The position numbers and the translations under genes were made by a program. A stretch of DNA of 5,149 bases from Gammaproteobacteria bacterium (GTDB taxonomy: Bacteria; Pseudomonadota; Gammaproteobacteria; Pseudomonadales; Azotimanducaceae_A), in contig JAPPKV010000384.1 in the NCBI GenBank assembly GCA_028819775.1, positions 1 to 5,149 of the forward strand, in the 5' to 3' direction. Below, piece by piece: positions 4,654 through 5,149 of this stretch. Within the stretch, counting starts at the first letter, position 1; each line of letters opens with the position of its first letter. Under the pieces are notes generated by a model, which was not told the DNA's origin, ran no database searches, and saw nothing but the letters and a program-made list of their open reading frames with translations.

Positions 4654-5149
4654 CTACGCGTCGGTGCGCAATTCCGGCCAGTCCCGCCAGATGTCCAGCA
4701 TAGACTCCACCCGGTGATTCGCGAGGCCGCGCACAGCCAATCGGAAGAAGCACATATAGCGGATGTCGTCGGACAGGTTCGGCGACGCCGTGTGCGCCAT
4801 CTGGTAGTGGGCCAGAACGATATCTCCTGCCCGGCCGGTGACCGACACGGGCTTGGGTAGGCGCAGGCCGAGCGACATGACCCCACCGCCGTCGAGTGTG
4901 TTGACGCCGTGATCGCGGAAGAAGCGTTCAAGGTGCCGGTGGGTTCCCGGCCAAGCCGTGAAGTTCCCGCTGAAGGGCATGGGGACGTCGCTTAGCATGA
5001 TGCCGAGCAGCAGGGTGAAACTCCGCACCATGCCGTCGTCCGGCACGCCGTTTTCCCGCGTGTGGTAGCCGTCGATGTGTCCGCCTGTGGCTCGGCGCGG
5101 CGTGCCTTCCGGGAGCGGAAAACGCAGCGCGATCTGGCAGGTCTTCGGG
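4654..5149 (-). CDS. Phytanoyl-CoA dioxygenase (PhyH) family protein, N-terminus outside window
   Basis: The frame is open from the right edge down to TAG at 4656-4654 and gives 164 C-terminal residues of an Fe(II)/2-oxoglutarate oxygenase of the PhyH family. GGHIDGYH supplies the iron-binding H-x-D (His at 5079-5077, Asp at 5073-5071). LLLGIMLSDVPMPFSGNFTA followed by WPGTHRHLERFF is the conserved core with the P-G-S/T-H block. GDIVLAHYQMAHTASPN supplies the distal His (4794-4792), and the following DDIRYMCFFR supplies the likely 2-oxoglutarate Arg (4761-4759). All the cofactor residues expected in this portion are present, so it is probably an active oxygenase of unknown substrate. A GTG at 5046 is not the start, because the H-x-D motif lies upstream of it in the same open frame. 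It converges on the H-x-G PhyH gene and is clearly a different subgroup, not a recent duplicate. Confidence 0.87.
   Translation of the reverse strand, partial: PKTCQIALRFPLPEGTPRRATGGHIDGYHTRENGVPDDGMVRSFTLLLGIMLSDVPMPFSGNFTAWPGTHRHLERFFRDHGVNTLDGGGVMSLGLRLPKPVSVTGRAGDIVLAHYQMAHTASPNLSDDIRYMCFFRLAVRGLANHRVESMLDIWRDWPELRTDA

Noticed and set aside
4373..4931. Overlapping minus-strand frames covering the palindromic spacer
   Set aside because: They run through the inverted repeats, are Arg/Pro/Ser-rich, and lie out of frame with the second PhyH gene.
5044..5046. GTG as the start of the second PhyH gene
   Set aside because: The same frame is open to the window edge and carries the essential H-x-D motif upstream of this codon.

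Overview
This is a GC-rich bacterial chromosomal window with intact, tightly spaced protein genes. It holds no tRNA, rRNA, CRISPR array, integrase or transposase that I can see. The gene content is one exported esterase-D-type hydrolase, one divergent GH32-type glycosidase and two phytanoyl-CoA-dioxygenase (PhyH) family genes. This resembles uncultured environmental bacteria such as Planctomycetes, Poribacteria or Latescibacteria, where such hydrolases and large PhyH families are common. That placement is an inference from protein style; no marker gene is present.

Layout: (1) 3-179 (+), the C-terminal end of an alpha/beta hydrolase. (2) A short convergent gap with an 8-bp hairpin. (3) 254-1492 (-), a secreted esterase-D-like serine hydrolase with an appended C-terminal beta-rich domain. 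(4) A 113-bp divergent intergenic region, 1493-1605. (5) 1606-3393 (+), an NTF2-like (DUF4440/SnoaL type) domain fused to a GH32 five-blade propeller and beta-sandwich. (6) A 122-bp gap containing a possible 31-codon leader ORF. (7) 3516-4445 (+), a PhyH-family protein whose usual H-x-D iron motif reads H-G-G. (8) A 208-bp convergent spacer packed with inverted repeats. (9) 4654 to the right edge (-), a second PhyH-family protein with a normal H-x-D motif, lacking its N-terminus.

Working together: the esterase and the GH32 gene are divergent and share one control region, which would suit a small carbohydrate- or ester-processing set. The H-x-G PhyH gene follows the GH32 gene on the same strand and may be co-transcribed. 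The second PhyH gene converges on it and is probably a separate unit. Substrates cannot be named from sequence alone.

The most interesting points are the altered GH32 catalytic motifs (Ser where the acid/base Glu is expected, and Trp-Asp-Pro instead of Arg-Asp-Pro), the NTF2-GH32 fusion, the halogenase-like H-x-G iron site next to an H-x-D paralogue, and the hairpin-rich spacer between the two PhyH genes. I see no convincing evidence of a wholly new multi-gene system.
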